Shown here: piece after piece, positions 9,267-19,158 of the stretch
How positions within the stretch are numbered: the stretch's first letter is position 1
How the letters are laid out: every line of letters begins with the position of its first letter
From: Naumovozyma dairenensis CBS 421
Taxonomy: Eukaryota > Ascomycota > Saccharomycetes > Saccharomycetales > Saccharomycetaceae
DNA length: 64,000 bases
Assembly (NCBI RefSeq): GCF_000227115.2
Contig: NC_016481.1
Span: 823,259-887,258 of the forward strand
Direction: 5' to 3'
The notes under the pieces: model-generated
The model's database searches: none
What the model was told of the DNA's origin: nothing
The model's input: only the letters and a program-made list of their open reading frames with translations
Program-made: the position numbers and the translations under genes

Positions 9267-10736
9267 TTATTTTTTCATTAATGTTGATGTAAAATCAAGA
9301 ACACCTTGATCATCTCCATATTGTCCCATTATTTGAATTCCAATTGGTTCATTGCCTCTTATTGGAATAGTCATGGTTGGTAATCCTGCTAAAGATGCTG
9401 GAATAGTAAATATATCATTGAAATACTCATCAGTAGCAATTTTATCGCTCATAGCTCTTCTGACAAAAGTTGGTTTATTTAATGATGTGGGACTGATGAT
9501 AAAATCAATTCCATTATCATCACCAACATTTGCTTTATTTCTAGTTAAAACATTTGGAAATTTGAACATGAAATCAAATTCATTAATTAAATTAACACGT
9601 AATTTTTGAGCTTGAATATAATTATTATGAGCAAAACTAGAACTTAAATTATAATTCCCCAGTATTAACCTGTTTCGCACTTCTGTACCAAAATTAGATC
9701 TTGTCTTGGAGAAAAACGCTTCATTATTAACATCTTCGTTAGGGTCTCGTGTGCCAAATCTGATTCCATCATATCTAGATAGATTGGATACTGCTTCCGA
9801 AGGTGCTAAAGTATAGTATATCGGTAAAGAATATTTAATGGATGGTATTGAAATTGGAACTACAGTATAGCCCTTCTCCATGAGTTGTCCGATGAAATCA
9901 TGGAACGCACTCTTAATATCTTTATCAACGGATTCTTGGTTAAATTCTTGTACTATACCAATTCGCAATGGGTTTTGTAATCTATGTAAGCATTTGTCTG
10001 ACAATTCAATAATCTCGTTCCTTAACAGATCATTCAAAGATGTTGGATCCTTTCGATCATATTTATTAAGTACATCAAATACACCTCTTAAGATTGGTAA
10101 ATCTTTAGCGAAAATGCCAACCGTATCTAAACTTTGAGCAAATGAAACGACACCATACCTTGAAATACGTCCATACGATCCCTTAAATCCCAGTACAGAA
10201 CAATATGAAGCTGGTAATCGAACAGACCCACCTGTATCTGTACCTAAGGCAAAATCAATGATGTTATCTCCATCAATTGTCGCACTCACTGCAGCAGCAG
10301 AACCACTAGATGAACCACCAGTGACCATCTCTCTCTTACCCATATCATCATTCGCAAAAAATGCTCTCGAGGGATTAATTGTAGGACCATAACATGAATG
10401 AATACCGAGCGATCCCATTGCAAATTCATCCATATTAGTCTTACCAACAATTGTAGTCCCTGCATTACTTAATAATTTCACTATAGTTGCAGTAAAGGGC
10501 GATTTATACTCTTTTAACATTTGAGAAGCACACGTCGTATTACTATCTTGAGTTACTATATTATCCTTGATGGCAGATATGGTACCTGCAAGGGTAGAAT
10601 TTGGTTGATTTTTTTGAATATCATTATATCTTTGAAGGATCTTCGTTGATGGTTCTAAATGTGCAAAAATATTGTACCGAGATTGTAGCTTCGGGAGAGC
10701 TTTTATGACATGATCAATTGATTTTGCTTGAGACAT
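9267..10736 (-). CDS. HER2: Mitochondrial glutamyl-tRNA(Gln) amidotransferase subunit A
   Basis: Catalytic GatA-type subunit of the mitochondrial GatFAB transamidase, which converts Glu-tRNA(Gln) to Gln-tRNA(Gln). The protein is 489 aa (S. cerevisiae 464). The amidase signature is complete: the lysine in 'AIKDNI' (K57), the Ser-rich loop GGSSSGSAAA (140-149), and the nucleophile in 'GTDTGGSVRLPASYC' (S171). There is no strong cleavable presequence, as in the S. cerevisiae protein. It lies between GOT1 and JNM1, as YMR293C does. Confidence 0.96.
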   Translation of the reverse strand: MSQAKSIDHVIKALPKLQSRYNIFAHLEPSTKILQRYNDIQKNQPNSTLAGTISAIKDNIVTQDSNTTCASQMLKEYKSPFTATIVKLLSNAGTTIVGKTNMDEFAMGSLGIHSCYGPTINPSRAFFANDDMGKREMVTGGSSSGSAAAVSATIDGDNIIDFALGTDTGGSVRLPASYCSVLGFKGSYGRISRYGVVSFAQSLDTVGIFAKDLPILRGVFDVLNKYDRKDPTSLNDLLRNEIIELSDKCLHRLQNPLRIGIVQEFNQESVDKDIKSAFHDFIGQLMEKGYTVVPISIPSIKYSLPIYYTLAPSEAVSNLSRYDGIRFGTRDPNEDVNNEAFFSKTRSNFGTEVRNRLILGNYNLSSSFAHNNYIQAQKLRVNLINEFDFMFKFPNVLTRNKANVGDDNGIDFIISPTSLNKPTFVRRAMSDKIATDEYFNDIFTIPASLAGLPTMTIPIRGNEPIGIQIMGQYGDDQGVLDFTSTLMKK

Positions 10737-10969
10737 ATCTTTAGACTCTCTTTGGTATTCCTTTTTTTGTGATTTAATTCTGTATCTTATTTTTTTAACT
10801 GATTCTTGATGAACTTTTTTTAAAGGGAAGGAAGATATAACCTCGACAGTTTTAAGCGTTTTCGATATTTTACGTAGTCTGCAAGACTAAGACATCTGCA
10901 AGATTATTGCTTAATTTATCAAATTGTTGCCTGATTAACTGATAGAACTGGACCTAGTATACCACAAAT

Positions 10970-12181
10970 ATGGAGGTGTTTGATTTTACTGATAATGTTG
11001 AAGATGTTAGTTACGAATTCATGAGTGCCTTAGATGATACACAACCAAAAATATTCGAATCTGAAGGTACAGAATTATTACCAGAAAACGGTTTGCAAAA
11101 TGAATACAGATCTACAAACGATACTCTGGAACTGTACCCTAGCAACGATATTGACCATCAGGGGGAGAAAAGCACTATAATTTATGAGAATACACCAGAT
11201 ATGATGAAAGTTGCAGAACAATTGGAATCACAATTGAAAAAATATAATGCAACGAAATCAACGAAGGAAGACCTTCGAAAAATGCAGATCGATAAACCTG
11301 AAATATCTACTTTGAAGAAGGAATTGGATAAAATATCTTTACAAGAACTGGATGATATGAAGAGGGAATCTACTATGGAGGATAAATTATTGTTTGAGAA
11401 GATACAAAAATCGATGCAATCTGATGAAAAAACATTGTTGAAGGGATTACATGATAAACTATCAGAGCATGTATCTGAGGAAAGTAACCATGATAATAAT
11501 AATAATAATAATGATAAATATATATTGAAACTTCCCAACATTGAATTCAATTCTACTGAATTATATCGTATACTGAATTTAGAAGAAAGAATTCATAAAC
11601 TTGAGTCAAGTTTAGGCCATATAAAAGATGAACCGAATATTTGCCAATCAAGTTTTGAAGAACCAATAATGACTCAATTAAATAAAATATACCGCCAATT
11701 GATTTTAATAGAGAATAATGAACCTGTCTTGAATAACTTTCAAAAAAGTTTGACAGAAATAAATAAGAAATATGAAGATTCATTATTAGGTAAGAATATT
11801 AATAAGAATAATGATCTACAAGAGTTGGCTATAAATAATATAGTAAATCAAAAGACTAAAATTGATAATCTTTATAAGTTTTATGATGAAAATAAACATT
11901 ACGCTGATATTTTACCAAAACTTTCTGAAAGAATGAAACTTTTCAAGAAAGTAAATATGAAGGTTTCAGAGAGTTTCCAGATGCTTCAAAACATTGATAG
12001 AATGATAGCCGATGTTGCATCAACTACAGAAGAATGGAATTGCACGATAAATAAAATTGTTGAGAAAATTAGCTCGCAAGAAATCATTGTAAATAAAAAT
12101 TTTGAGAAGTTAAATGATAAGATACAAAACCTTGAGGCTAAACTAGAAACGTTGACAAGGGATAAGGAAGCCTTTGAATGA
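10970..12181 (+). CDS. JNM1: Dynactin subunit p50/dynamitin
   Basis: Component of the yeast dynactin complex, which works with dynein in nuclear migration and spindle orientation. The protein is 403 aa (S. cerevisiae 373). The N-terminus is acidic ('MEVFDFTDNVEDV'), followed by several heptad-rich coiled-coil stretches (about 80-160, 190-240 and 330-400) and a short Asn run near residue 175. Sequence conservation is low for this family, so the call rests partly on its place between HER2 and the YMR295C homolog. The TGA stop is followed at once by an in-frame ATG frame that is not considered part of the gene. Confidence 0.88.
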   Translation: MEVFDFTDNVEDVSYEFMSALDDTQPKIFESEGTELLPENGLQNEYRSTNDTLELYPSNDIDHQGEKSTIIYENTPDMMKVAEQLESQLKKYNATKSTKEDLRKMQIDKPEISTLKKELDKISLQELDDMKRESTMEDKLLFEKIQKSMQSDEKTLLKGLHDKLSEHVSEESNHDNNNNNNDKYILKLPNIEFNSTELYRILNLEERIHKLESSLGHIKDEPNICQSSFEEPIMTQLNKIYRQLILIENNEPVLNNFQKSLTEINKKYEDSLLGKNINKNNDLQELAINNIVNQKTKIDNLYKFYDENKHYADILPKLSERMKLFKKVNMKVSESFQMLQNIDRMIADVASTTEEWNCTINKIVEKISSQEIIVNKNFEKLNDKIQNLEAKLETLTRDKEAFE

Positions 12182-12851
12182 ATGTCGTTTCTGCTCCGTA
12201 TTTTCGTAAGAAATGAAACATGTTTTCCCTTGTATGTTGCAAGAAGTAGGTCCAGTATTCTGAACGAAGTGATTACCGAACTATTGTCGTTATACTTATT
12301 TCTTCCTTTCAGTTTCATAGTAACGCAAGTATTGAAGACAGCTCGGATAAAATCATTACATGTAATACTATCGACATGAAAACAGCATTGATTTTACATT
12401 ACTAAACGTTATGCTAACGTTTGTCGTCAAATAAAGATAGAGGGAATCGAACTATAATTTCCAGTACTTCAATACATATGTATGTGGATTATAATATTTA
12501 CAGATTCCTGGGGATAATTAAAGCAGAAATATTTCATTGATGATCATTCTTCATGGCTTATTCTTGCATTATAAACAAATATTTGTATTTTCATTAGAAA
12601 TATATATGTATTCTTACTTTAGCAACGAATGCTATCTTGGTCTTTTTGACCTACAACTAATATTAACAAAAATATAACTAAACTATACTATAAAAGAATC
12701 AGAAAAGAGGGAAATGAAATGAACGTCGATTATATGTATATTAAGAAAGAGGAATATTGAAGTGATCGGGTCTTGCTTGGGTATTATTATTACTATTATT
12801 ATTATTACTATTCTCTTTTTCTATCGGAATAAAATTACTGAAGGAGGATGA
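12182..12851. other. Convergent intergenic region JNM1 / YMR295C homolog
   Basis: 670 bases between two convergent 3' ends, unusually long for this arrangement. It contains an (ATT)n-like stretch near 12785-12810. A 65-codon frame directly after the JNM1 stop has no similarity I recognise. No RNA gene was identified. Confidence 0.5.
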
Positions 12852-13439
12852 CTAATCAGAATTCTTCTTCTTCTTTCTACCAAAGAAGCCTCTCTTCTTC
12901 TTTTTCTTTTCGTCAGTTTGTTGACGAACAGGAGCTTGATAAACTCCTTGTTCACCGTACATTTGATTAGCCTGCACAGGCATCCCATTAGCATCATAAG
13001 GATTACTATCTCCAAATGATGGGAAATCAGGTCTCACTCTAAATCCATATTGAGGAGTTTCTAATTGTTGAGCCCAAACAGGGTCCCCTGAGACAGCATA
13101 TTCGAAACTTCTGATGGTATCCAATGGTCTTTCATCTCTAGCTCTAGTTGGATTAGAAATATCAGCGTTTTGAATAGGTTGGCCAAATACATCACGCAAG
13201 ACATTGCCACCATCTGTGGAGAAATATGATTGTCTATTCATATTGTCATGGAATGCATCAGCAGCTTGTTCGAAAGGTTGCGCTTCATTGACGGCGTCTA
13301 AGATTGGATCGTTCACTGAGGCTGTACGGACTTTTAATCTTTGAGCATCTTCTTTAGAGACTTCCACTTTGGCTATATGGTTGGGATCGTCGGAGTTGGA
13401 TTTATTACTTACACCGGATTTCTTTCTAAAATGCATCAT
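12852..13439 (-). CDS. Conserved yeast protein, YMR295C/YGR273C family, function unclear
   Basis: 195-aa homolog of S. cerevisiae YMR295C (197 aa), a protein of unclear biochemical function reported at the cell periphery and with ribosomes; YGR273C is its duplicate. The body is polar with conserved segments such as 'TRARDERPLDTIRSFEYA' and 'PEYGFRVRPDFP'-like sequence. The C-terminus is a dense Lys/Arg stretch around 'KKRGFFGRKKKK', which could bind acidic membrane lipids or RNA. No catalytic motif or membrane span is visible. Placement between JNM1 and LCB1 supports orthology. Confidence 0.88.
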   Translation of the reverse strand: MMHFRKKSGVSNKSNSDDPNHIAKVEVSKEDAQRLKVRTASVNDPILDAVNEAQPFEQAADAFHDNMNRQSYFSTDGGNVLRDVFGQPIQNADISNPTRARDERPLDTIRSFEYAVSGDPVWAQQLETPQYGFRVRPDFPSFGDSNPYDANGMPVQANQMYGEQGVYQAPVRQQTDEKKKKKRGFFGRKKKKNSD

Positions 13440-13677
13440 TGTGTTTTTTTGTTTTCTTTTTGTATCTTATAAGAGTTATATCAAAGCAAGCAAAAAAAAT
13501 ATGAAGATATTTCAATGATCTAAATCGATGAACTGGTAAAGGTAGAAGCTGAAGTCTAATAGAGATCTGTGGTCTGATAGATTACTGTTACTGTTTTTCT
13601 GTTCGAGAATACAGAACAATGCCATTTCATTGTTTACTAAAAATAAGAAATTTCCCAAATTTTTTCAACAGCGCCCG

Positions 13678-13722
13678 ATCACGTGATGCTCTCCGCAAAG
13701 GGAAATTTACTGTAACGGGTAA
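13678..13722. promoter_or_regulatory. Cbf1 palindrome plus Reb1 site
   Basis: ATCACGTGAT (13678-13687) is a perfect Cbf1 palindrome and CGGGTAA (13716-13722) a Reb1 core. They lie about 240-280 bases upstream of the YMR295C homolog and are best read as its general regulatory factor sites. Confidence 0.6.
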
Positions 13723-13742
13723 AGACAGCTTAAACTTCTGTG

Positions 13743-13828
13743 ATATTATATTATATTATATTATATTGTATTGTATTAGTTTTACTTTACTTTACTTTAC
13801 TTTACTTTACTTTACTTTACTTTACTTT
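13743..13828. repeat. (TATTA)n and (TTTAC)n microsatellites
   Basis: A TATTA-type repeat (13743-13777) is followed directly by about ten tandem TTTAC units (13781-13828), some 80 bases before the 3' end of LCB1. Confidence 0.9.
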
Positions 13829-13907
13829 GTATATTAGTATGTTGCTGCATATCTATATATGTATATTACTATGAAAAACATAAAACTTTGCTTCTGTGCA
13901 TGTTACG

Positions 13908-15575
13908 CTAGTTTTGACAAGCTTCTATCAAAACGTCCTTGACAGCGACACATGCCTTACGTAGTTCTTCTTCATCCATCTTTGCATTACAACATATTTT
14001 CAAACTTGGAACGATTGGTAAAGTTTCATGTTGCAAAATAATTGTGTTTCTGGAAATCAAGATACCATGTTTCTTAATCGCTGCATCGACAACGGATTGT
14101 AAAAACCTTTCTTCATTTTCATATGGTTCGATGTATTTAGTGGTAGCATTCCTCTTTTGTAATCGAGAAATTGTTTCAAATAATTCTTCTGCAGTATAGT
14201 TAAATTTAGCCTTTCTAATTTCAGGCAATAATCGGAAATGTAAAACAGGCGATAATTCAAAAGATGTGACTTTAATAATTTTCTGTAAATCTAAATCATT
14301 AACAAAGAAATCAAAAACCATTTTGGAAAATTGTTGCAATTTGGAAACAATAACTTTATCAGTATTTAAGATTTGTAAAACCCTAGATGCGGTGGTGGTA
14401 GTGTATGCTGGTAATGATGCAGAGAAACAATAAGCATTCGAACCAATACGTTGATGATGAGCCATTACAGCATCACCAAGACAAAAACCACCAGAGGAAC
14501 CGATAGCTGTAGCCAAAGAACCAACAGTAACATCAATAGAAGAGGCACGAATCATTCCAAAATGTTCTGGAAGACCACGGCCTGTTTCACCAAGGACACC
14601 AATTGAAAACGTTTCATCAACAAATAATCTAAATTTGTATTTTTCTTTCAAATTAGTCAATTCAGGTAAGGGAGCAATATCACCAGAGTTTTGGAATAAA
14701 CCTTCAGTAACAATGAACTTACGTGGGATGGCAGGAGGTTTATCATTGGCTTCCATTTCAGTCAATTCAGCCAACAAATTTTCCAGAGATTGCATATTAT
14801 TATGTTCGAAATAATAAACAGTAGCTCTACTTAATTGTAAGGCATTTTGCAAAGCTAAAGAGACTTGATCATCTGCGACAATCACATCACCACGCTTGTT
14901 GAATGCAGATAAAACCGAGGAAGCAACACAGAAATCTTGACCATATAACACAGCACCTTCAGTACCGAAAAATTGTGCCAAATCATATTCCAAAGCATAA
15001 TGAACATCTTGATTACCATAAAACCCAGCAGGACCACATGCACCGACACCATAATTCTTAATGGTTTTCTTAGCCACTTGAACTAATTCCTCATCACTAG
15101 TCAATTGTAAAAAATTATTTGATGATAAATTGAAAAGATCGTTGAAAGTTTCTTTCCCATCATTTCTTGAGATATTGACATGGTTGGAAGGACCAGAATT
15201 TTCAATGACAGGTATGGAACTTAATCTCCAAGATTGTTCATCAAGGACAGATGGATCGACTAATGGTTCTGGTTGCCATTCATCAATTAATGAATCGATT
15301 TCTTGTGGAGATAATTTTGGTCTATTGGATTGAAGACCTTTCTTTTGTTGAGGCTTGGATAAATAAAAGTAAATACCATACAAAATTAGCCCAATTTCGA
15401 CGGTGGTTCTATATGGATCATCATGATGAGATTTTTGAATGTATGGTATCACGTATGGACCACCTGGTATTCTTGTTAATATTGCTGATAAATAATACCA
15501 TATGTATGAAAACGCAGTGATAACAAAACTTGGGATTGGGATGGATGTCGGTAAGACTTGAGGTATATGTGACAT
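13908..15575 (-). CDS. LCB1: Serine palmitoyltransferase subunit 1
   Basis: With Lcb2 it forms the ER enzyme that condenses serine with palmitoyl-CoA, the first step of sphingolipid synthesis. The protein is 555 aa (S. cerevisiae 558). A membrane segment lies near residues 15-40 ('FVITAFSYIWYYLSAIL'). The alpha-oxoamine synthase fold follows, including 'NNFLQLTSDEELVQVAKKT' and 'YGVGACGPAGFYG'. As in Lcb1 generally, the PLP-binding lysine is absent because Lcb2 supplies it. LIP1, another sphingolipid gene, lies 3 kb away in the same conserved neighbourhood. Confidence 0.98.
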   Translation of the reverse strand: MSHIPQVLPTSIPIPSFVITAFSYIWYYLSAILTRIPGGPYVIPYIQKSHHDDPYRTTVEIGLILYGIYFYLSKPQQKKGLQSNRPKLSPQEIDSLIDEWQPEPLVDPSVLDEQSWRLSSIPVIENSGPSNHVNISRNDGKETFNDLFNLSSNNFLQLTSDEELVQVAKKTIKNYGVGACGPAGFYGNQDVHYALEYDLAQFFGTEGAVLYGQDFCVASSVLSAFNKRGDVIVADDQVSLALQNALQLSRATVYYFEHNNMQSLENLLAELTEMEANDKPPAIPRKFIVTEGLFQNSGDIAPLPELTNLKEKYKFRLFVDETFSIGVLGETGRGLPEHFGMIRASSIDVTVGSLATAIGSSGGFCLGDAVMAHHQRIGSNAYCFSASLPAYTTTTASRVLQILNTDKVIVSKLQQFSKMVFDFFVNDLDLQKIIKVTSFELSPVLHFRLLPEIRKAKFNYTAEELFETISRLQKRNATTKYIEPYENEERFLQSVVDAAIKKHGILISRNTIILQHETLPIVPSLKICCNAKMDEEELRKACVAVKDVLIEACQN

Positions 15576-16388
15576 TTTTTCTTGTTATAATATATTTTCC
15601 CCTATTCAATACAATGATACTCTTTCTTGTAAAAATATTCTTGACGTATTGAAATGGCAGCAATAAATAATTTATAACCAGCAGAATTAATAGTCTATAA
15701 CGAGCGATTTAGTTGACGGATTCTATTTCCAGAATGCTCTTCGAAAAAGTGACCTAGGCGATGATGCAGCAATGGATGGATTTCTGGATGAATGAATGAA
15801 TGAATGAATGAATGAATGGATACGAATCACGCAAAATTTCAATGAAGGTTCAGTAGCTTCAACAAGATAATATCTCTTTTGATGAAGTGATACTAGAAAA
15901 CTTTTCGATTGTTAACTGCTCACTGATAAAGGCTCTATTCTTAGCTGTTTGATGGACGATATATATCTGTCTCTGTCAGTCTTACCGAAGTAACTGTCGA
16001 AATTTTGTTTTGTTGCTCGATTGTCTTCTCGTCTTTTCCTGTTTTTGCTCAAATTTTGGGAAAATATACCCCCATTTCTGTGGCCCTAAACATTTTGGAA
16101 AATTTCAAAACAACCATTTCCTTAACCCTGTATATTCTAGTTATGCAACCCTACCTAGCTTAGGTGTTCATCAGCGTTGAGAGAAATACAGAGACCCCAC
16201 ACCCTAAAAGGGGATAATCGGGTTTCCCAGTTGCAGAAGAAGAGAAGATGATGATGAATGATGTTAAAGATGGGGGGGATGCCTATTCTCATCTCAACCT
16301 CTCTTCAAATTAGCAGAAGATAAGTAAAGGACATACCATCTTCTTAGAAAGAATAGTATATCCAGACAAAAGAAACCACAAAAAAAAA
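15576..16388. other. LCB1-PRC1 divergent promoter region
   Basis: 813 bases between divergent genes. It holds a (GAAT)n repeat at 15788-15818. Near 16204-16212 there is a CCCTAAAAGGGG-like stretch containing an AGGGG stress element core, plausible for the PRC1 promoter. No gene is seen. Confidence 0.55.
15788..15818. repeat. (GAAT)n microsatellite
   Basis: Seven to eight tandem GAAT units in the LCB1-PRC1 intergenic region. Confidence 0.88.
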
Positions 16389-17996
16389 ATGAAACTAAAC
16401 ATTACTCCTCAGGCCGCATTGGTCTCAGGATTGACTCTATCATCCACTCTAGTTAATGGGTTATCTTTCCAACATCCCTTTGCGTTTGATCAAGATCTAT
16501 TAAACATTGCTATCAAAACATTGGGGTTTGATAGAAATGAAATTCTTGGTTCATTATCACAAGATATCAAGTCCGCTTGGGAAGATTTACCAAGATTGTT
16601 CCCTAAGCAAGTAGCTGAATTACAATACTTCACTAAGCCCAAATTCCCACAAAAAATCAATAAAAAAAGTCATTGGGATTTTGTTGTTCAAAATGATCAA
16701 ATCACAGATTATCAATTGCGTATTAATAAGATTAAAGACCCTAAATTGCTAGGTGTCGATCCTGACGTCAAGCAATACACTGGTTATTTGGACGTTAAAG
16801 AAGATGACAAGCATTTCTTCTTTTGGTTCTTCGAAAGTAGAAATGCACCAAAGAATGATCCAATTATTTTATGGTTAAATGGTGGTCCAGGTTGCTCTTC
16901 CATGACTGGACTTTTCTTCGAATTAGGTCCATCTTCTATCGGTAATAAAATTAAGCCAATTTACAATAACCATTCCTGGAATTCGAACGCTTCAGTGATC
17001 TTCTTAGATCAACCTGTTAATGTTGGGTTTTCATATTCTGGAGGCTCTGGTGTTTCTAACACTGTTGCTGCAGGTAAAGATGTTTACTCTTTCTTACAAT
17101 TATTTTTTGAACAATTCCCTGAATACGCTTCAGGTCAAGACTTCCACATTGCTGGTGAATCATATGCTGGTCATTACATACCTGTCTTTGCTTCAGAAAT
17201 TTTGTCACACGATGTCGAAGAAAGGAACTTTAACTTGACTTCTGTTATGATTGGTAATGGATTAACAGATCCTTTGACTCAATATAAATTTTATGAACCA
17301 ATGGCATGCGGTAAAGGTGGTGAACCTGCTGTGTTATCCCCACAAGAATGTGATGCAATGACTGACTCTTTGGACCGTTGTTTGTCATTAATTGATTCAT
17401 GTTATAAGTCTGAATCTGTTTGGTCATGTGTTCCTGCTTCTATCTATTGTAACAATGCTCAATTGGCTCCATACCAACGTACTGGCAGAAACGTTTATGA
17501 TATTAGAAAAGATTGTGAAGGTGGTAATCTATGTTACCCAGGATTACAAAATATTGATGATTATTTGAATTTAGATTATGTTCAAGAAGCCATCGGTGCA
17601 GAAGTTGATCATTTTGAATCGTGTAATTTCGATATTAACCGTAACTTCTTATTCAATGGTGATTGGATGAAACCATACCACAAAGCGGTTACTGGAATTT
17701 TGAACCAAGGTTTACCAGTATTGGTTTATGCTGGTGATAAAGATTTTATTTGTAATTGGTTAGGTAACAGGGCATGGACTGATGTTTTGCCATGGAAAGA
17801 TTCTGAAGAATTTGCAAAACAACCAGTACGTAACTGGACTGCTTCTATTACAGATGAAGTCGCTGGTGAAGTTAAGAATTTCGGCAACTTAACCTATCTA
17901 AGAGTCTTCAATGGTGGACATATGGTCCCCTATGACGTTCCAAGAAATGCCTTAAGTATGTTGACTGAATGGGTATCTGGTAATTTTACACTATGA
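16389..17996 (+). CDS. PRC1: Vacuolar carboxypeptidase Y precursor
   Basis: Serine carboxypeptidase of the vacuole, made as a prepro-enzyme. The protein is 535 aa (S. cerevisiae 532). A hydrophobic signal peptide covers about residues 1-24, then a propeptide to ~110, then the mature enzyme with '[10 protein letters not shown]', nucleophile Ser in 'GESYAGHY', Asp in '[12 protein letters not shown]' and His in 'NGGHMVP'. Multiple N-glycosylation sequons are present. The propeptide region corresponding to the S. cerevisiae QRPL Vps10-sorting signal reads QHPF. The ATG is preceded by a run of nine A residues. Confidence 0.98.
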   Translation: MKLNITPQAALVSGLTLSSTLVNGLSFQHPFAFDQDLLNIAIKTLGFDRNEILGSLSQDIKSAWEDLPRLFPKQVAELQYFTKPKFPQKINKKSHWDFVVQNDQITDYQLRINKIKDPKLLGVDPDVKQYTGYLDVKEDDKHFFFWFFESRNAPKNDPIILWLNGGPGCSSMTGLFFELGPSSIGNKIKPIYNNHSWNSNASVIFLDQPVNVGFSYSGGSGVSNTVAAGKDVYSFLQLFFEQFPEYASGQDFHIAGESYAGHYIPVFASEILSHDVEERNFNLTSVMIGNGLTDPLTQYKFYEPMACGKGGEPAVLSPQECDAMTDSLDRCLSLIDSCYKSESVWSCVPASIYCNNAQLAPYQRTGRNVYDIRKDCEGGNLCYPGLQNIDDYLNLDYVQEAIGAEVDHFESCNFDINRNFLFNGDWMKPYHKAVTGILNQGLPVLVYAGDKDFICNWLGNRAWTDVLPWKDSEEFAKQPVRNWTASITDEVAGEVKNFGNLTYLRVFNGGHMVPYDVPRNALSMLTEWVSGNFTL

Positions 17997-18531
17997 TTTC
18001 TCGTTAAACATTCCTTTTTCTCTTTCTTACAGTTTAATTAAAAACATGGTTGGCAAGGTAAATTATTTTTAGCATATTTGCTTAATCTACTTTCGTCGAT
18101 CTTTTTTTTCTTTATTTCCGACGCCTCCCTCTTTCGCTTATATATGGTTATATATATATATATATATATTAATTCAGTTTTAAAAATATTTTTCTCTATA
18201 TATTCAGTATAAATTCTGGAACACTATTTATATTTAATAGTATCAATAATGGCTTAACCCAAAAGTCTCTGTATATCTATCTACCTTTAGAGTTGTTGAT
18301 ATTTTTGAAGATTTTGATTATGACGATTTTTTTAGAAAGTACGAAAATACGAAAAAATACAGAAATCCCATAAATCCCGAAAAGTTCAAGTAACAACAAC
18401 TTGAAGCAACGTTTATGCAAGGGACTTCTTCCTACATTTAATTATTTGCTATCGTGAAACACTTTGTAATGCAATATTCAAAGAAACAGACTTATTGAAG
18501 AAAGATACAACGACAACGTCTAAGCAAAAAA
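17997..18531 (+). other. PRC1-LIP1 intergenic region
   Basis: 535 bases holding the PRC1 3' end, a (TA)n tract at about 18150-18171 and the LIP1 promoter. No coding or RNA gene is recognised. Confidence 0.55.
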
Positions 18532-18987
18532 ATGGTTGATCCTAAACTAGAAAAAGTACTTGAAGAGCGTAAACCACGTTTCTGGACCCTTTTCCAATGT
18601 GTTGTCGGTGCTCTAACATTGATGGCGGCTGTCGAATATTTTAAATATTCCACACGTATCCATTATGAATGGTTCCACTGCACACCAGTTATAGAAACCG
18701 TTGGTGGACCCAGTAGCTCAGTGATCAAGTTATATTCTCGTGGTGGTCCAAGTTGTGATAAAAGAGGTGAATTTAAAACTATCGTTAAAAGAATTACTAG
18801 AGATTATGAACCTGCAGAAGGTGCCATATCGTTTTGCATAAATGAAAATGTCAATGTGCCTGCAGTACACTATCCAATTGATGAAAACAAGGGCGCTCCT
18901 GGTTATGTAGCATTTGTAGGATATGATTCTGATGGGAAAGATTTAATTGAACAAATGTGTGAAGGTTCCACTATTCTTCATATGTGA
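18532..18987 (+). CDS. LIP1: Ceramide synthase regulatory subunit
   Basis: Single-pass ER membrane subunit required for ceramide synthase activity with Lag1 or Lac1. The protein is 151 aa (S. cerevisiae 150). A short cytosolic N-terminus is followed by one membrane segment (about residues 18-36, ending in 'AAVEYFKY'), then a conserved lumenal domain with 'YEWFHCTP', 'RGGPSCDKRGE' and 'TIVKRITRDYEP'. It sits beside PRC1 as in S. cerevisiae and is convergent with TAF1. Confidence 0.97.
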   Translation: MVDPKLEKVLEERKPRFWTLFQCVVGALTLMAAVEYFKYSTRIHYEWFHCTPVIETVGGPSSSVIKLYSRGGPSCDKRGEFKTIVKRITRDYEPAEGAISFCINENVNVPAVHYPIDENKGAPGYVAFVGYDSDGKDLIEQMCEGSTILHM

Positions 18988-19158
18988 AATGAAAGAAAGA
19001 ATGGAAAGTTTTCTAATGTACTTTGAATAGTGTATATAAGGAAAAACATACTGCGTGTTCATCGCTAGTTTAAGTAATTTTGTCCCTTAAAAGAAAGAAA
19101 ACATATCAATTAACATTACATATGAACCTAGGCACTGTAAAGCCAAGAATGATAATTA

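Noticed and set aside
12182..12379. 65-codon frame directly in phase after the JNM1 TGA, which might suggest stop readthrough.
   Set aside because: JNM1 already has full length, the TGA context (followed by ATG) is not a known readthrough signal, and the frame resembles no protein I know.
13590..13690. Possible point centromere: ATCACGTG fits CDEI and an AT-rich stretch lies beside it.
   Set aside because: No CDEIII with the essential CCG core at the right distance; the flank is only moderately AT-rich, and the synteny block is not centromeric. A Cbf1/Reb1 promoter explains it.
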